Source: Hyphomicrobiaceae bacterium
GTDB taxonomy: Bacteria; Pseudomonadota; Alphaproteobacteria; Rhizobiales; Hyphomicrobiaceae
DNA: 42,369 nt
Reading direction: 5' to 3'
NCBI GenBank assembly: GCA_021775735.1
Contig: JAJFHG010000057.1
Span: 1 to 42,369, forward strand
The notes under the pieces were generated by a model. It was not told where the DNA came from, searched no databases, and worked only from the letters and a program-made list of their open reading frames with translations. This document shows positions 18,374 to 29,461 of the stretch, piece after piece; the first letter of the stretch is position 1; each line of letters opens with the position of its first letter. Made by a program: the position numbers and the translations under genes.

Positions 18374-19564
18374 ATGGCTGAAACAGAAATCAGACCGTTT
18401 AATATCAACTTTGGCCCACAGCATCCTGCGGCGCACGGTGTGCTGCGCTTGGTGTTGGAGCTGGACGGGGAAGTTGTCACCCGCGTTGATCCACACATCG
18501 GGCTTTTGCATCGTGGCACAGAAAAGCTGATTGAAAACAAAACGTATCTGCAAGCTATCGGCTATTTTGACCGCCTCGACTATGTCGCGCCGATGAATCA
18601 GGAGCACGCTTTCTGCATGGCGGCAGAACGGTTGCTTGGGCTTGAAATCCCAAAACGGGCACAGCTGATCCGCGTTCTGTTTTCAGAGATTGGTCGCCAT
18701 CTTTCCCATCTCCTGAATGTGACAACGCAAGCCATGGATGTTGGTGCCTTGACACCGCCGCTATGGGGATTTGAAGAACGTGAAAAGCTGATGGTGTTTT
18801 ATGAACGCGCATCAGGCGCCCGCATGCATGCCAAATATTTTCGCATCGGTGGTGTGCATCAAGATCTACCAACCGACCTGATTGAAGATATCGCGGCGTG
18901 GTGTGATCCGTTTCTCAAGGTGCTTGATGACATTGAGGGCTTGTTGACAAACAATCGCATCTTTAAACAGCGCAATGTTGATATCGGTATTGTCAGTTTG
19001 AAGGATGCGTTTGACTGGGGCTTTTCTGGCGTCATGGTCAGAGGCTCGGGGGCGGCATGGGATTTGCGGCGCGCAGAGCCATATGAATGTTATTCCGAAC
19101 TCGACTTCGACATTCCGATTGGCAAGAACGGTGATTGTTATGATCGCTACTTGGTGCGTATGGAAGAGATGCGCCAGTCGGTAAAAATTATGAAGCAGGT
19201 TTGCGAACAGCTGTTGTCGGAAGATGGCGCTGGGCCGATCTGTGCCGACAACCAAAAAGTTGTGCCGCCTAAGCGTGGTGACATGAAGCGCTCAATGGAA
19301 GCGCTGATTCATCACTTCAAACTCTACACCGAAGGCACCCATGTGCCGGAAGGTGAGGTCTATGCGGCTGTTGAAGCGCCCAAAGGCGAGTTTGGCGTTT
19401 ACCTTGTGTCTGATGGTTCAAATAAACCATATCGCTGTAAGATCCGCGCGCCGGGCTTTGCCCATCTTCAGGCCATGGATTTTATGAACAAGGGTCATAT
19501 GCTGGCCGACGTTTCTGCAATTATCGGCTCTTTGGACGTGGTTTTCGGTGAGATTGATCGCTAG
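18374..19564 (+). CDS. nuoD: NADH-quinone oxidoreductase subunit D
   Basis: The 49-kDa subunit that lines the quinone-binding site with NuoB. It descends from the large subunit of NiFe hydrogenases. 396 residues. Conserved stretches are [15 protein letters not shown] (15-29), [36 protein letters not shown] and the C-terminal [19 protein letters not shown] and [12 protein letters not shown]. It follows the GFA gene closely and is followed by 176 bases before the next gene. Confidence 0.98.
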   Translation: MAETEIRPFNINFGPQHPAAHGVLRLVLELDGEVVTRVDPHIGLLHRGTEKLIENKTYLQAIGYFDRLDYVAPMNQEHAFCMAAERLLGLEIPKRAQLIRVLFSEIGRHLSHLLNVTTQAMDVGALTPPLWGFEEREKLMVFYERASGARMHAKYFRIGGVHQDLPTDLIEDIAAWCDPFLKVLDDIEGLLTNNRIFKQRNVDIGIVSLKDAFDWGFSGVMVRGSGAAWDLRRAEPYECYSELDFDIPIGKNGDCYDRYLVRMEEMRQSVKIMKQVCEQLLSEDGAGPICADNQKVVPPKRGDMKRSMEALIHHFKLYTEGTHVPEGEVYAAVEAPKGEFGVYLVSDGSNKPYRCKIRAPGFAHLQAMDFMNKGHMLADVSAIIGSLDVVFGEIDR

Positions 19565-19740
19565 ACCCGTGGGTTTAGACTTAAAACGGCAAGATTTAAC
19601 CTCTCTTTGATCTGAGACTGGCCGGGCGGCCCAATCCCTGGCACAAATTGGCGAAATACTTGGTGGGCCGCTAGCGGGCCGTTTTGGCTCAGCAGGCGAG
19701 ATGCGCCACCGATGCTGATCCATTGGAGTATCTGACCGTG

Positions 19741-20145
19741 ATGTTCAACTATCTGTTTTTGTTTGCAACCGGGGCCTTTGGTTGGGGGCTGTCGCTGGCC
19801 ACTTACCGCTATTTTGCCAAACGAAATGGTTGGCCAATGGGCGCGCTCCATGTCGATCTCCCAGCAGTGCCGATTGCGATTGGTGCGTTCGCTGTATTTG
19901 TCGGGCTTATTTATGCGGTTGCAGAAGGAGCCGCTGCAGGAGGTTGGGCGATCATTCTGTTTGGCGCTTTGTTGGCGTTGTTCTGGACCGGGTTCCTCCG
20001 TGTTGGATCTCAGACCTCGTTGATCCTGGCCCCAATTGCAGCCGTTCTGCTCTTGTTCAGTTGGGCCAGCAGCACTGGTCCAAGCTATGCCTCGTTTTCT
20101 GATAGTCGCGATGGCCAGAATGGATTTGGCCAGGCTTCGCGATAG
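19741..20145 (+). CDS. Four-helix membrane protein between nuoD and nuoE
   Basis: Not a recognised family. From the ATG at 19741 it has 134 residues and about four hydrophobic segments (roughly 2-20, 42-62, 66-87 and 91-108), then a polar tail rich in serine, glycine and aspartate. A GTG codon lies immediately before, and the same frame is open upstream to 19684. It has its own spacing (176 bases after nuoD, 383 before nuoE) but the same orientation as the operon. It could be an alphaproteobacterial complex I assembly or accessory protein, or an unrelated insertion. Its membrane nature and steady alanine/glycine/leucine composition argue that it is a real protein. Confidence 0.7.
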   Translation: MFNYLFLFATGAFGWGLSLATYRYFAKRNGWPMGALHVDLPAVPIAIGAFAVFVGLIYAVAEGAAAGGWAIILFGALLALFWTGFLRVGSQTSLILAPIAAVLLLFSWASSTGPSYASFSDSRDGQNGFGQASR

Positions 20146-20528
20146 GCGCATGACAAAACCCCGCATCTTTGGACTTCACAAGTGTTAAGTCGGCCTGCGC
20201 GCATACAACCACCCCATTTCCTTTTACATATCGATTTTGGACTTTCGTCTACGGTGGAAAGCAGATGCGCACGCGCGGAACCCGTCGCGCGGCAATTTGC
20301 GCGCCAGTCAAGTATGGCCGCTCTACCACCCTGGGGTGCGACGGGTGTGCACCAACGTCATTTTCAGGCCCGTTTTCCTTGCGTTCGCAGGTGCAACACC
20401 TTAGGGATTTGAGCGCGTGTTGTCGCTTTGCTTAGCTGATCTGGGTTGAGCCAAGACCAGCGCTGCGACTGGCCTCATCTTAGGGGGCCAGCCAATCAAT
20501 CCTAAGGTGGGAAGGATCATCCGTTTCG
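20146..20528 (+). other. 383-base noncoding stretch inside the nuo operon
   Basis: No gene is supported. Overlapping short reading frames in three plus-strand frames share the sequence and none resembles a family. A 12-codon frame (MTKPRIFGLHKC) begins at 20150 but is probably chance. CTGGCC (20469-20474) and GGCCAG (20486-20491) form a short stem about 40 bases before nuoE. The region may hold an internal promoter or the remains of a lost gene. Confidence 0.5.
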
Positions 20529-21152
20529 ATGGCTGTTCGACGTCTTCATCCGTTGCAGGCTGGTGGCTTTGCCTTCAGCGATGAAAACCTTCGCTGGGCC
20601 AAAGAGACCATCGCAAAGTACCCAGAAGGCAAACAAGCCTCTGCTATCATTCCGTTGTTGTGGCGCGCTCAGGAGCAAGAAGGCGGTTGGTTGCCCGAGC
20701 CAGCTTTGCGCGCTGTCGCAGACATGCTTGGTATGGCGCACATCCGCGCGATGGAAATTGCGACCTTCTACACAATGTTTCAGTTGCAGCCGGTGGGCAG
20801 CAAAGCGCATGTGCAGGTTTGCGGCACAACACCGTGCATGTTGTGCGGTTCAGAATCATTGATTGAGCTTTGCAAGACGCGTATTGCACCAACCCAGCAC
20901 ACGCTATCTGAGGATGGCGCGTTCTCGTGGGAAGAAGTGGAATGCTTGGGGTGTTGTGCAAACGCGCCGATGGTTCAGATTGGCAAAGATGTCTATGAGG
21001 ACCTAACGCCAGACTTGTTTGAAAAAGTGCTTGATGGTTTTGCTGCTGGTAAGCCACCAAAACCTGGTTCGCAAACTGGCAGAACAGCTTCAGCGCCAAA
21101 AGGCAAACTTACATCTTTGAAAGAGTCTGTGACAGCGGGGGGCAAAAGTTAA
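20529..21152 (+). CDS. nuoE: NADH-quinone oxidoreductase subunit E
   Basis: The 24-kDa subunit with the [2Fe-2S] cluster N1a, next to the FMN in NuoF. Motifs are [44 protein letters not shown], then cluster ligands in [14 protein letters not shown] and [12 protein letters not shown]. 207 residues, with a proline/lysine-rich C-terminal extension (from about 175) of the kind common in alphaproteobacteria. The nearest purine-rich site (GGGAAGGA) is unusually far from the ATG. nuoF starts three bases after the stop. Confidence 0.97.
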   Translation: MAVRRLHPLQAGGFAFSDENLRWAKETIAKYPEGKQASAIIPLLWRAQEQEGGWLPEPALRAVADMLGMAHIRAMEIATFYTMFQLQPVGSKAHVQVCGTTPCMLCGSESLIELCKTRIAPTQHTLSEDGAFSWEEVECLGCCANAPMVQIGKDVYEDLTPDLFEKVLDGFAAGKPPKPGSQTGRTASAPKGKLTSLKESVTAGGKS

Positions 21153-21155
21153 TTC

Positions 21156-22457
21156 ATGCTCCTGAAAGACGAAGATCGCATATTCAAGAATATCTATGGC
21201 CAAGGCGATAGTGGTCTAGCGGCTGCCAAGTCGCGCGGTGCATGGGATGGCACGAAGACGTTCATTGATGGTGGTCACGATGCAATCATCACTGAGGTCA
21301 AGGGTTCTGGTCTGCGTGGACGGGGTGGAGCTGGATTTCCAACCGGTCTGAAATGGTCATTCATGCCAAAGGATGACCCGCGTCCATCTTATCTCGTCAT
21401 CAATGCAGATGAATCTGAGCCTGGATCATGCAAAGACCGCGAGATCATGCGCCATGATCCGCAGTTGCTGATCGAAGGGGCCTTGTTGTCGTCATTCGCG
21501 ATCCGGGCACATGTCTGTTACATCTATATCCGCGGTGAATTCATCCGTGAGCGTGAACGGCTGCAAGCAGCGATTGACGAAGCCTATGCCGCCAACTTGA
21601 TTGGCAAAAACAACATCCATGGTTGGGACTTTGATTTTTATGTCCACCATGGTGCAGGTGCGTATATCTGCGGGGAAGAAACGGCATTGCTCGAAAGTTT
21701 GGAGGGTCGAAAAGGCCAGCCACGCTTGAAGCCGCCTTTCCCAGCAAACGTTGGTCTTTACGGAGCGCCGACAACTGTCAACAATGTTGAGAGCATTGCT
21801 GTCATTCCCGATATCTTGCGCCGTGGTGGAAAATGGTTTGCAAGTCTGGGCATGGCCAATAATACCGGCACCAAGTTGTTCCAGATTTCAGGACATGTTG
21901 AAAAGCCATGTGTCGTTGAAGAGGAAATGGGCATTTCCCTCAAGCAACTGATCAATGACCACTGCGGTGGTGTGCGTGGTGGTTGGGATAATTTGTTGGC
22001 GGTCATTCCAGGTGGATCATCTATGCCGCTGATCCCGGCGCATCTTTGTGATGAATTGACTCTGGATTTCGATAGCCTGACAAAGCTGAAAAGTGGTCTT
22101 GGTACCGCAGCCATTATAGTCATGGACAAGTCGACCGACCCGATCAAAGCTATTCGCCGTATTGCTTATTTTTATCGCCACGAATCGTGCGGCCAGTGTA
22201 CGCCGTGTCGTGAGGGTACCGGTTGGATGTGGCGTGTGCTGCAACGCATGGAGCGGGGCGAAGCCGAGCATCATGAGATTGATCTGTTGTGGGATGTCAC
22301 CAAGCAAGTCGAAGGCCACACGATTTGTGCGCTGGGTGATGCGGCGGCTTGGCCTGTTCAAGGATTGATCCGACATTATCGCCACGTGATTGAGGAGCGC
22401 ATTGATGCGCGCAAGGCCCGTGAAGATGAAGCGACACCAGCAAACGCTGCTGAATAG
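21156..22457 (+). CDS. nuoF: NADH-quinone oxidoreductase subunit F
   Basis: The NADH-binding, FMN-containing 51-kDa subunit that starts electron transfer. 433 residues. [10 protein letters not shown] (about 54-63) is the nucleotide/FMN loop; [17 protein letters not shown] and [12 protein letters not shown] are flavin-site motifs. [15 protein letters not shown] plus the later cysteine in [10 protein letters not shown] ligate the [4Fe-4S] cluster N3. It starts three bases after nuoE. Confidence 0.98.
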   Translation: MLLKDEDRIFKNIYGQGDSGLAAAKSRGAWDGTKTFIDGGHDAIITEVKGSGLRGRGGAGFPTGLKWSFMPKDDPRPSYLVINADESEPGSCKDREIMRHDPQLLIEGALLSSFAIRAHVCYIYIRGEFIRERERLQAAIDEAYAANLIGKNNIHGWDFDFYVHHGAGAYICGEETALLESLEGRKGQPRLKPPFPANVGLYGAPTTVNNVESIAVIPDILRRGGKWFASLGMANNTGTKLFQISGHVEKPCVVEEEMGISLKQLINDHCGGVRGGWDNLLAVIPGGSSMPLIPAHLCDELTLDFDSLTKLKSGLGTAAIIVMDKSTDPIKAIRRIAYFYRHESCGQCTPCREGTGWMWRVLQRMERGEAEHHEIDLLWDVTKQVEGHTICALGDAAAWPVQGLIRHYRHVIEERIDARKAREDEATPANAAE

Positions 22458-22480
22458 AGCACGAAGGAGGGAGGCAAGCG

Positions 22481-24589
22481 ATGTCACGACAGTTGATTAT
22501 TGATGGCACGCTTGTTGACGTCGACGACGATGAAACGTTGATGCACGCGTGCGAAAAAGTTGGCGCTGAGATTCCACGTTTTTGCTATCACGAGCGATTG
22601 TCGATCGCCGGCAATTGCCGCATGTGTCTGGTTGAAGTGGACGGCTCGCCGAAGCCGATTGCATCTTGCGCTATGATGGTGGGTGATTTGCCACCGAATA
22701 GAGACGGCAGCCCGAAAGCTGTCTCCACCCAAAGTGAGCTCGTCAAAAAAGCGCGCGAAGGGGTTATGGAATTTCTGTTGATCAACCACCCGCTTGATTG
22801 TCCGATTTGCGACCAGGGCGGGGAATGCGACCTGCAAGACCAGGCGATGGCGTTTGGCGTTGGTGGATCACGATTTGGCGAAAACAAACGCGCCGTTGAA
22901 GACAAACATATCGGCCCGCTCATCAAGACGGTGATGACCCGTTGCATTCATTGCACGCGCTGTGTCCGGTACATGACGGAAGTGGCTGGTATTGAAGAAC
23001 TGGGTCTGATTGGACGTGGTGAAGATGCAGAAATCACCACCTATCTAGAAAAAGGCATTCTGTCGGAAATGAGTGCCAACGCGGTGGACTTGTGTCCGGT
23101 TGGCGCACTGACGCACAAGCCGTGGGCGCACAATGCTCGCCCCTGGGAGCTGACCAAGACCGAAAGCATTGATGTCATGGATGCGTTGGGCTCTGCTATT
23201 CGCGTTGACAGTCGCGGCAAAGAAGTGATGCGCGTGCTGCCGCGCAACAACGATGCGGTCAATGAAGAATGGATATCTGACAAAACGCGCCACGTCGTGG
23301 ATGGCCTGAAAGTGCAACGGCTTGATCGTCCGTATGTGCGCAAAGACGGTGCGTTGGTGGCGGTTGAGTGGTCCGAGGCCCTTGCAACGGTGGCGGACGC
23401 ACTCAAAAAAGCAGAGCCTAAAAAAACCGGTGCGATTGTCGGCGACCTTGCCGGTGCAGAAGAGATGTTTGCCCTCAAGCAGTGGCTGGGTGGGCTTGGC
23501 GTTGATAGTATTGATTGCCGTCAGGATGGTGCCATACTGGATCCACAATTTGGTCGCGGCAGTTATCTGTTTAATACAACCATTCAGGGCATCGAAGAGG
23601 CTGATGCTGTGGTGTTGGTCGGCTGCAACCCACGTCTTGAAGCCCCGGTTCTAAATGCCCGTTTGCGCAAAATTTGGCGCTCCGGTGCAGCCACGATTGC
23701 GTCTATCGGTGAAGCAGTCGAATTGGGTTACGACTATGATCATCTCGGTGGCAATCCTAACGTGCTCGCAGAGTTAGCCGCCGGTAATAACCCATTCTAT
23801 GACACGCTAAAAAATGCTGAGCGCCCAATGGTGATTGTTGGGGCAGGTGCCGTTGCCCGCTCTGATGGTGTTGGTGTGGCGTCTCACGCGGCTCAACTTG
23901 CTGATCAATTGGCGGGCGGCAAAAATCCAAAATGGCGCGTTTTCAATGTGCTCCATAGTGCGGCTTCACGCGTGGCAGGGCTGGACCTTGGCTTGGTGCC
24001 AAGCGCTAACGACATGGACGTGTCTGCGATGTTTAAAGCAGCCTCTGTTGGCCAGCTCGACGTGCTCTATCTGCTTGGCGCAGATGAGATTGACACCTCT
24101 AAACTCGGCGCGACATTTGTTATTTATCAGGGCAGTCATGGTGACCGCGGTGCTCACCGCGCTGACGTCATTCTTCCTGCCGCCGCTTACACGGAAAAGA
24201 GCGCAACCTACGTAAATATAGAAGGACGCGCGCAAACGACAACACAAGCAGTCTTTCCGCCTGGCGAAGCGAAGGAAGATTGGAAGATTATCCGCGCGCT
24301 TTCCGAAGCGACTGGCAAGGCGCTGGCATTTGACACCCTGCAAGAAATCCGGGCCAAGATGTATGAAGTTCATCCAACATTGGCGGCCCTTGATCAAGTG
24401 CAGAGGGCATCAACAGATGACGTGGCCGTGCTTGCCAAGCAGGGCGGCAGCGTGACGAGCGCACCCTTCATGTCAGGGATTCAAGATTTCTACTTCACAA
24501 ACCCAATCGCGCGTGCCTCGCGCATCATGGCTGAACTGAGTGCGCTCAGGACAGCTGCAAACACTAATCGCGCTTCAAGCGCAGCTTGA
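22481..24589 (+). CDS. nuoG: NADH-quinone oxidoreductase subunit G
   Basis: The 75-kDa iron-sulfur subunit. 702 residues. The N-terminal ferredoxin-like part holds cluster N1b ([19 protein letters not shown]), then the His/Cys site for N5 and the [17 protein letters not shown] motif, and N4 with [13 protein letters not shown]. The C-terminal molybdopterin-oxidoreductase-like domain has lost its cofactor, as in all NuoG proteins. A GAAGGAGGGAGG ribosome binding site lies just before the ATG. Confidence 0.98.
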   Translation: MSRQLIIDGTLVDVDDDETLMHACEKVGAEIPRFCYHERLSIAGNCRMCLVEVDGSPKPIASCAMMVGDLPPNRDGSPKAVSTQSELVKKAREGVMEFLLINHPLDCPICDQGGECDLQDQAMAFGVGGSRFGENKRAVEDKHIGPLIKTVMTRCIHCTRCVRYMTEVAGIEELGLIGRGEDAEITTYLEKGILSEMSANAVDLCPVGALTHKPWAHNARPWELTKTESIDVMDALGSAIRVDSRGKEVMRVLPRNNDAVNEEWISDKTRHVVDGLKVQRLDRPYVRKDGALVAVEWSEALATVADALKKAEPKKTGAIVGDLAGAEEMFALKQWLGGLGVDSIDCRQDGAILDPQFGRGSYLFNTTIQGIEEADAVVLVGCNPRLEAPVLNARLRKIWRSGAATIASIGEAVELGYDYDHLGGNPNVLAELAAGNNPFYDTLKNAERPMVIVGAGAVARSDGVGVASHAAQLADQLAGGKNPKWRVFNVLHSAASRVAGLDLGLVPSANDMDVSAMFKAASVGQLDVLYLLGADEIDTSKLGATFVIYQGSHGDRGAHRADVILPAAAYTEKSATYVNIEGRAQTTTQAVFPPGEAKEDWKIIRALSEATGKALAFDTLQEIRAKMYEVHPTLAALDQVQRASTDDVAVLAKQGGSVTSAPFMSGIQDFYFTNPIARASRIMAELSALRTAANTNRASSAA

Positions 24590-24609
24590 TAGGAACGCAC
24601 CCCAGTCTC

Positions 24610-25680
24610 ATGTCAAACATCGATTGGCAACAGGTTTGGACTTCAGCACTTTGGACGGCCCAGATGATTGGCTGGTCCCTGCTGGTGCTTGTCACGCTGT
24701 TGGTCATTATTGCATTTCTGTTGCTGATGGATCGCAAGGTGTGGGCAGCTGTGCAAATGCGCCGCGGACCCAATGTGGTTGGACCTTTTGGTCTGTTTCA
24801 GTCGTTTGCAGATCTGTTGAAATTTGCCTTCAAAGAGCCGATCATTCCGTCGGGTGCCGATAAAGCCATCTTCCTGTTGGCACCTGTCGCAACAGCATTA
24901 TGCGCGCTTGCCGCTTGGGCGGTGATCCCCGTCAATGAAGGTTGGTGGGGACGCTGGGTTGTCTCTGACCTGAATGTTGGGCTGTTATATATCTTGGCGA
25001 TCTCTTCACTTGGTGTTTATGGCGTCATCATGGGTGGCTGGGCCTCAAACTCGAAATATCCGTTTATGGGCTCGTTGAGATCAGCCGCTCAGATGGTGTC
25101 TTATGAAGTGTCGATTGGTCTTGTGATTATCTGCGTGGTGTTGTGCGTTGGCTCGCTTAACATGACGGATATCGTCAATGCCCAAAAGACAGGCATTGGA
25201 ACCAGCTTGGGGCTGACCAACTCTGCGCTGGATTGGTACTGGTTGGCGTTATTACCTATGTTCGTGGTGTTCTTCATCTCGGCGCTCGCAGAGACCAACC
25301 GACCCCCGTTTGATTTGCCAGAGGCTGAATCAGAGCTGGTGGCGGGCTATATGGTTGAGTATTCCTCGACGCCCTATCTGCTCTTCATGCTCGGTGAATA
25401 TGTTGCCATCACCACGATGTGCGCTTTGACCACCATTCTGTTTTTAGGTGGCTGGCTGCCGCCGGTTGATATCTGGCCATTGAATGCGTTGCCAGGGCTT
25501 TTGTGGTTTCTGCTCAAAGTGATTGCCGTGTTCTTCATGTTCTCCATGGTGAAAGCGATGGTCCCACGGTATCGTTATGATCAATTGATGCGTCTTGGTT
25601 GGAAGGTGTTCCTGCCGCTATCGCTATTCATGGTTGTTGTGGTCGCCGCCGTTTTGCAATTTGGGGGGTTGGCGCCATGA
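24610..25680 (+). CDS. nuoH: NADH-quinone oxidoreductase subunit H
   Basis: The membrane subunit (ND1 homologue) that forms the quinone entry channel. 356 residues from the ATG at 24610 ([12 protein letters not shown]), with about eight helices. Conserved loops are [34 protein letters not shown] and [20 protein letters not shown]. The frame is open up to a TTG at 24586, but that would overlap the end of nuoG. Its TGA overlaps the ATG of the next small gene. Confidence 0.98.
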   Translation: MSNIDWQQVWTSALWTAQMIGWSLLVLVTLLVIIAFLLLMDRKVWAAVQMRRGPNVVGPFGLFQSFADLLKFAFKEPIIPSGADKAIFLLAPVATALCALAAWAVIPVNEGWWGRWVVSDLNVGLLYILAISSLGVYGVIMGGWASNSKYPFMGSLRSAAQMVSYEVSIGLVIICVVLCVGSLNMTDIVNAQKTGIGTSLGLTNSALDWYWLALLPMFVVFFISALAETNRPPFDLPEAESELVAGYMVEYSSTPYLLFMLGEYVAITTMCALTTILFLGGWLPPVDIWPLNALPGLLWFLLKVIAVFFMFSMVKAMVPRYRYDQLMRLGWKVFLPLSLFMVVVVAAVLQFGGLAP

Positions 25681-25886
25681 GCTGGGCAATGATTGGTGGA
25701 CTGGTCGGTGGTGTGTTGGGCCTCATCAACTTTGTAATTTTGCAAAGCACGGCTAAGAAAATCGAACTTAAGGCCAGCCCGGACAGTGACAGCCTTGGTG
25801 CAAAACTGTTGCGTATCGCATCGTGGGCAGATCTTATCATTTTTCCGGTGGTTGGTTATTTCGTCGGCCCGATGTTCGGGTCTTAA
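25677..25886 (+). CDS. 69-residue membrane protein between nuoH and nuoI
   Basis: Not a recognised family. The start overlaps the nuoH stop (ATGA), so it is translationally coupled to complex I. The 69 residues have an N-terminal glycine-rich hydrophobic helix ([20 protein letters not shown]), a short charged middle ([14 protein letters not shown]) and a second hydrophobic helix ([19 protein letters not shown]). That makes a hairpin of two membrane helices. nuoI starts 20 bases after its stop. The tight packing between two core genes supports a real product, possibly a small complex I accessory subunit or assembly protein. The function is not known. Confidence 0.75.
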   Translation: MSWAMIGGLVGGVLGLINFVILQSTAKKIELKASPDSDSLGAKLLRIASWADLIIFPVVGYFVGPMFGS

Positions 25887-25906
25887 GAGGTGAAGGACGG
25901 TCCTTG

Positions 25907-26395
25907 ATGTCAGTTGCACGCGGGGTAAAATCACTGTTCTTAACGGAGTTCGTCTCGGCGTTCTTTTTGACCATGCGCTATTTCTTTGCGCCAAAGAAAA
26001 CGCTGAATTATCCGTTCGAAAAAGGACCACTGTCGCCACGCTTTCGCGGGGAGCATGCGCTGCGCCGCTATCCCAATGGTGAAGAACGCTGCATCGCGTG
26101 CAAATTATGTGAAGCCATTTGCCCCGCTCAAGCCATTACTATTGAGGCAGGTCCGCGCCGCAACGACGGTACCAGGCGCACAACGCGTTATGACATCGAT
26201 ATGACCAAGTGTATCTATTGCGGCTTGTGCCAGGAGGCCTGCCCGGTTGATGCAATTGTCGAAGGGCCCAACTTCGAATTTGCAACGGAGACGCGCGAAG
26301 AGTTGTTTTATGACAAGGATCGGTTGCTCTCCAACGGTGATCGCTGGGAACGTCAAATCGCACACAATATCGCTACTGATTCAGAGTTTCGCTGA
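25907..26395 (+). CDS. nuoI: NADH-quinone oxidoreductase subunit I
   Basis: The TYKY subunit, with two [4Fe-4S] clusters (N6a, N6b) passing electrons to N2. 162 residues from the ATG at 25907 (MSVARGVKS), preceded by GAAGGA. The two ferredoxin motifs are [12 protein letters not shown] and [12 protein letters not shown]. The N-terminal amphipathic helix and [20 protein letters not shown] are typical. The open frame further upstream overlaps the small membrane gene and is unlikely to be used. Confidence 0.98.
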   Translation: MSVARGVKSLFLTEFVSAFFLTMRYFFAPKKTLNYPFEKGPLSPRFRGEHALRRYPNGEERCIACKLCEAICPAQAITIEAGPRRNDGTRRTTRYDIDMTKCIYCGLCQEACPVDAIVEGPNFEFATETREELFYDKDRLLSNGDRWERQIAHNIATDSEFR

Positions 26396-26421
26396 CCCAA
26401 GTCGGGCAAGGACGACATCGC

Positions 26422-27120
26422 ATGAGTTTAATGCCGCTCTTCTTTTATCTCTTCTCCGTGCTTGCTTTGGCGAGCGCGGTGTTGGTGATTGTGGCAAAGA
26501 ACCCGGTGCACTCGGTGATGTTCCTCATCTTTGCGTTCTTTAATGCAGCTGGCCTGTTCATTCTGTTAGGCGCTGAATTCTTAGCGATGGTCTTGGTGAT
26601 CGTATATGTGGGAGCAGTGGCTGTATTGTTCTTGTTCGTCGTTATGATGCTTGACGTGGATTTTGCCGAGCTGAAATCTGGCTTTGTTAAAAACGCGCCC
26701 GTCGGTTTGTTGGTCGGCGGCATTGTGTTGGCGGAATTGGCGCTGCTTTTCTTGGCGCAGGATTTAGGCGTTTCTGGACAGAGCGTTGAGGCTGTAGCGG
26801 ACGGCATTGCGGCAGCTACTGCGCCTGTTTTGCCCGGTGAAGGCCTGACGGGTGGCGCTCCTGTGGCGGGTGAGGTGCTGACGAATACCGAAGCATTAGG
26901 ACGCATTCTTTACACCAAGTACGCCTTCTTCTTTGAAGTGGCAGGTCTTGTGTTGTTGGTTGCCATGATTGGCGCGATTGTTTTGACGTTGCGTCACAAA
27001 GATGGTGTGCGTCGTCAATCCATTGCAGAGCAGGTGGCGCGAGACCCTAAAACCAGCCTTGAGGTGATTAAAGTCGCGCCGGGTGGCGCCGTTATACCGA
27101 CAGGCGATGATGCGCCCTAG
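26422..27120 (+). CDS. nuoJ: NADH-quinone oxidoreductase subunit J
   Basis: Membrane subunit (ND6 homologue) with five predicted helices in 232 residues. AKNPVHSVMFLIFAFFNAAGLF, EFLAMVLVIVYVGAVAVLFLF and VVMMLDVDFAE are conserved; the second includes the pi-bulge helix that moves during turnover. A long alanine/glycine/proline-rich loop (about 115-160) separates the fourth and last helices and is longer than in E. coli NuoJ. Confidence 0.97.
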   Translation: MSLMPLFFYLFSVLALASAVLVIVAKNPVHSVMFLIFAFFNAAGLFILLGAEFLAMVLVIVYVGAVAVLFLFVVMMLDVDFAELKSGFVKNAPVGLLVGGIVLAELALLFLAQDLGVSGQSVEAVADGIAAATAPVLPGEGLTGGAPVAGEVLTNTEALGRILYTKYAFFFEVAGLVLLVAMIGAIVLTLRHKDGVRRQSIAEQVARDPKTSLEVIKVAPGGAVIPTGDDAP

Positions 27121-27168
27121 GGCGAGAGACTTGAGAGAAGGTGGCTAAAGGGGCCAGCGAAAGACATG

Positions 27169-27477
27169 ATGGAAATTGGCGTTGGCCACTATCTGACGGT
27201 TGCAGCCTGCTTGTTCACGATTGGCATGCTGGGAATCTTTCTCAATCGCAAGAACGTCATCATTATCTTGATGTCGATTGAGTTGATGCTCCTGGCTGTG
27301 AATATCAATTTTGTCGCCTTTTCGCATTTTCTCGGTGATCTGACGGGGCAAGTTTTCACACTATTCGTATTGACCGTTGCAGCCGCTGAGGCGGCCATTG
27401 GTCTGGCTATCGTTGTTGTTTACTTCCGCAATCGTGGTTCGATTGCGGTTGAAGACGTCAACATGATGAAGGGCTAA
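27169..27477 (+). CDS. nuoK: NADH-quinone oxidoreductase subunit K
   Basis: ND4L homologue with three helices and 102 residues. Membrane-buried glutamates Glu38 (MSIELM) and Glu74 (AAAEAAIG) are the conserved proton-path residues. I choose the second of two consecutive ATG codons because [13 protein letters not shown] matches the family N-terminus. nuoL begins 13 bases later. Confidence 0.97.
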   Translation: MEIGVGHYLTVAACLFTIGMLGIFLNRKNVIIILMSIELMLLAVNINFVAFSHFLGDLTGQVFTLFVLTVAAAEAAIGLAIVVVYFRNRGSIAVEDVNMMKG

Positions 27478-27490
27478 GGGGGCATAAGGC

Positions 27491-29461
27491 GTGATCTTTA
27501 AAGCCATCGTTTTTCTGCCACTCCTTGGCGCGCTGATTGCTGGCCTGTTTGGTCGCGTCATAGGTGCCAGGCCATCTGAAATTGTCACAACTGGGCTGCT
27601 GCTGTTCGCCGCTGTTCTGTCGTGGATCGTGTTTTCCCGTGTTGGATTTGATCACGAAGTCGCACGTATCCCTGTGCTGCGCTGGATCACGTCGGGTGAA
27701 TTGGACGCCGGTTGGGTGTTGCGTATTGATACGCTGACGGCCGTGATGCTGGTTGTTGTGACCACCGTCTCATCATTGGTGCATGTTTATTCCATTGGCT
27801 ACATGCATGATGACGATAGTCGGCCAAGGTTCTTCGCCTACCTGTCGCTATTTACATTCGCTATGTTGATGCTGGTGACCAGCGACAATCTATTGCAAAT
27901 GTTCTTTGGCTGGGAAGGCGTCGGTCTGGCCTCTTATTTGCTGATTGGGTTTTGGTATAAGAAGCCAGAAGCCAACGCAGCCGCAATCAAGGCGTTCGTC
28001 GTCAATCGTGTCGGTGACTTTGGTTTTGCTCTCGGCATCTTTGGCATCTTCTATGTCTTCAAAACCATTAATTTTGACGCGATCTTTACGTTGGCCCTGG
28101 ACGTTGCCAAACCTGATCACGCAGATCATACCATTCAGTTTCTTGGTGGAACCTTTAACACCCTGACGGTGCTGTGCCTGTTGTTGTTCATGGGGGCGAT
28201 GGGTAAATCGGCGCAGTTCCTGCTGCACACCTGGCTGCCTGATGCGATGGAAGGGCCGACCCCTGTTTCTGCATTGATTCACGCTGCGACTATGGTCACG
28301 GCTGGTGTGTTTATGGTTGCCCGTCTTGGTCCCCTGTTTGATCTCGCCCCAACCGCGCTTCAGGTTGTGACATTCGTGGGCGCTCTGACGGCGTTTTTTG
28401 CAGCCACGGTCGGGCTTGTTCAAAATGATATCAAGCGCGTCATTGCTTATTCAACCTGTTCGCAGTTGGGCTACATGTTTGTGGCTTGCGGGATCGGCGC
28501 ATATGGCGTTGCGATCTTTCATCTGTTTACACACGCGTTCTTTAAGGCGTTGCTGTTTTTAGGTGCGGGTTCAGTTATTCACGCCATGCATCATGAGCAA
28601 GACATGCGAAATATGGGTGGATTAGCGCCTAAGATTCGCTTCACGTGGGTGATGATGCTGATTGGTACGTTGGCGCTCACCGGGGTTGGCATTCCGCATC
28701 TGATTGGATTTGCAGGTTTCCACTCCAAAGACGCGATCATTGAATCTGCGTTTGTTGCACACACGGCTTACAACTATGCGTTCTGGGTTTTGGTTATCGC
28801 CGCGTTCATGACCTCGTTTTATTCATGGCGCCTGATGTTCATGACATTTCATGGCAACACGCGCGCCGCGCCCGATGTTTATAAGCACGCACATGAAAGC
28901 CCATCGGTAATGCTTGTTCCGCTGGCGGTACTGGCTCTTGGTGCTGTTGGAGCGGGCGTTGCTTTTGCTCACTACTTTATTGGTAATGGTGCAGAAGCCT
29001 TCTGGGGGGCAGTGTTTGAAGGCAGTCCCGATAGCGCTGGCGATGCCCATGGCGCAGCCCACGACTTCCCTGAATGGGTGGCGTGGTCGCCGGCTGTTGC
29101 CATGCTGCTCGGTTTTGCGCTGGCTTGGCTTTTTTATGTGCGCAATCCATCACTGCCGGACGCAACCGCACGTGCGTTTCCTTCGGTTTACAAATTTTTG
29201 CTCAACAAGTGGTATTTCGATGAGCTGTATGACTGGCTGTTTGTTCGTCCAGCCCACTGGCTTGGTCGCGTGTTGTGGCGCATTGGAGATGGACGCATCA
29301 TTGATGGCCTTATCGATGGAACGGCGGCGACCGTTGGCTGGGTCACCGGTCGCATTGTCAAACTACAAACAGGCTATATCTATCATTACGCCTTCGCGAT
29401 GTTGATCGGTGTTGCGTTGTTAATCACTTACTTCATGCTCGGCGGGGGGCTCAGCCGATGA
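27491..29461 (+). CDS. nuoL: NADH-quinone oxidoreductase subunit L
   Basis: The distal antiporter-like proton-pumping subunit (ND5 homologue), 656 residues with about 16 helices including the long lateral helix near the C-terminus. Conserved parts are [19 protein letters not shown] with the key glutamate, [20 protein letters not shown] with the key lysine, and [16 protein letters not shown]. The start is GTG at 27491. Its stop overlaps the nuoM start by four bases. Confidence 0.98.
   Translation: MIFKAIVFLPLLGALIAGLFGRVIGARPSEIVTTGLLLFAAVLSWIVFSRVGFDHEVARIPVLRWITSGELDAGWVLRIDTLTAVMLVVVTTVSSLVHVYSIGYMHDDDSRPRFFAYLSLFTFAMLMLVTSDNLLQMFFGWEGVGLASYLLIGFWYKKPEANAAAIKAFVVNRVGDFGFALGIFGIFYVFKTINFDAIFTLALDVAKPDHADHTIQFLGGTFNTLTVLCLLLFMGAMGKSAQFLLHTWLPDAMEGPTPVSALIHAATMVTAGVFMVARLGPLFDLAPTALQVVTFVGALTAFFAATVGLVQNDIKRVIAYSTCSQLGYMFVACGIGAYGVAIFHLFTHAFFKALLFLGAGSVIHAMHHEQDMRNMGGLAPKIRFTWVMMLIGTLALTGVGIPHLIGFAGFHSKDAIIESAFVAHTAYNYAFWVLVIAAFMTSFYSWRLMFMTFHGNTRAAPDVYKHAHESPSVMLVPLAVLALGAVGAGVAFAHYFIGNGAEAFWGAVFEGSPDSAGDAHGAAHDFPEWVAWSPAVAMLLGFALAWLFYVRNPSLPDATARAFPSVYKFLLNKWYFDELYDWLFVRPAHWLGRVLWRIGDGRIIDGLIDGTAATVGWVTGRIVKLQTGYIYHYAFAMLIGVALLITYFMLGGGLSR

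Noticed and set aside
20150-20435. Several short frames between the four-helix protein and nuoE
   Set aside because: They overlap in different frames, have no motifs, and none shows codon use like its neighbours.
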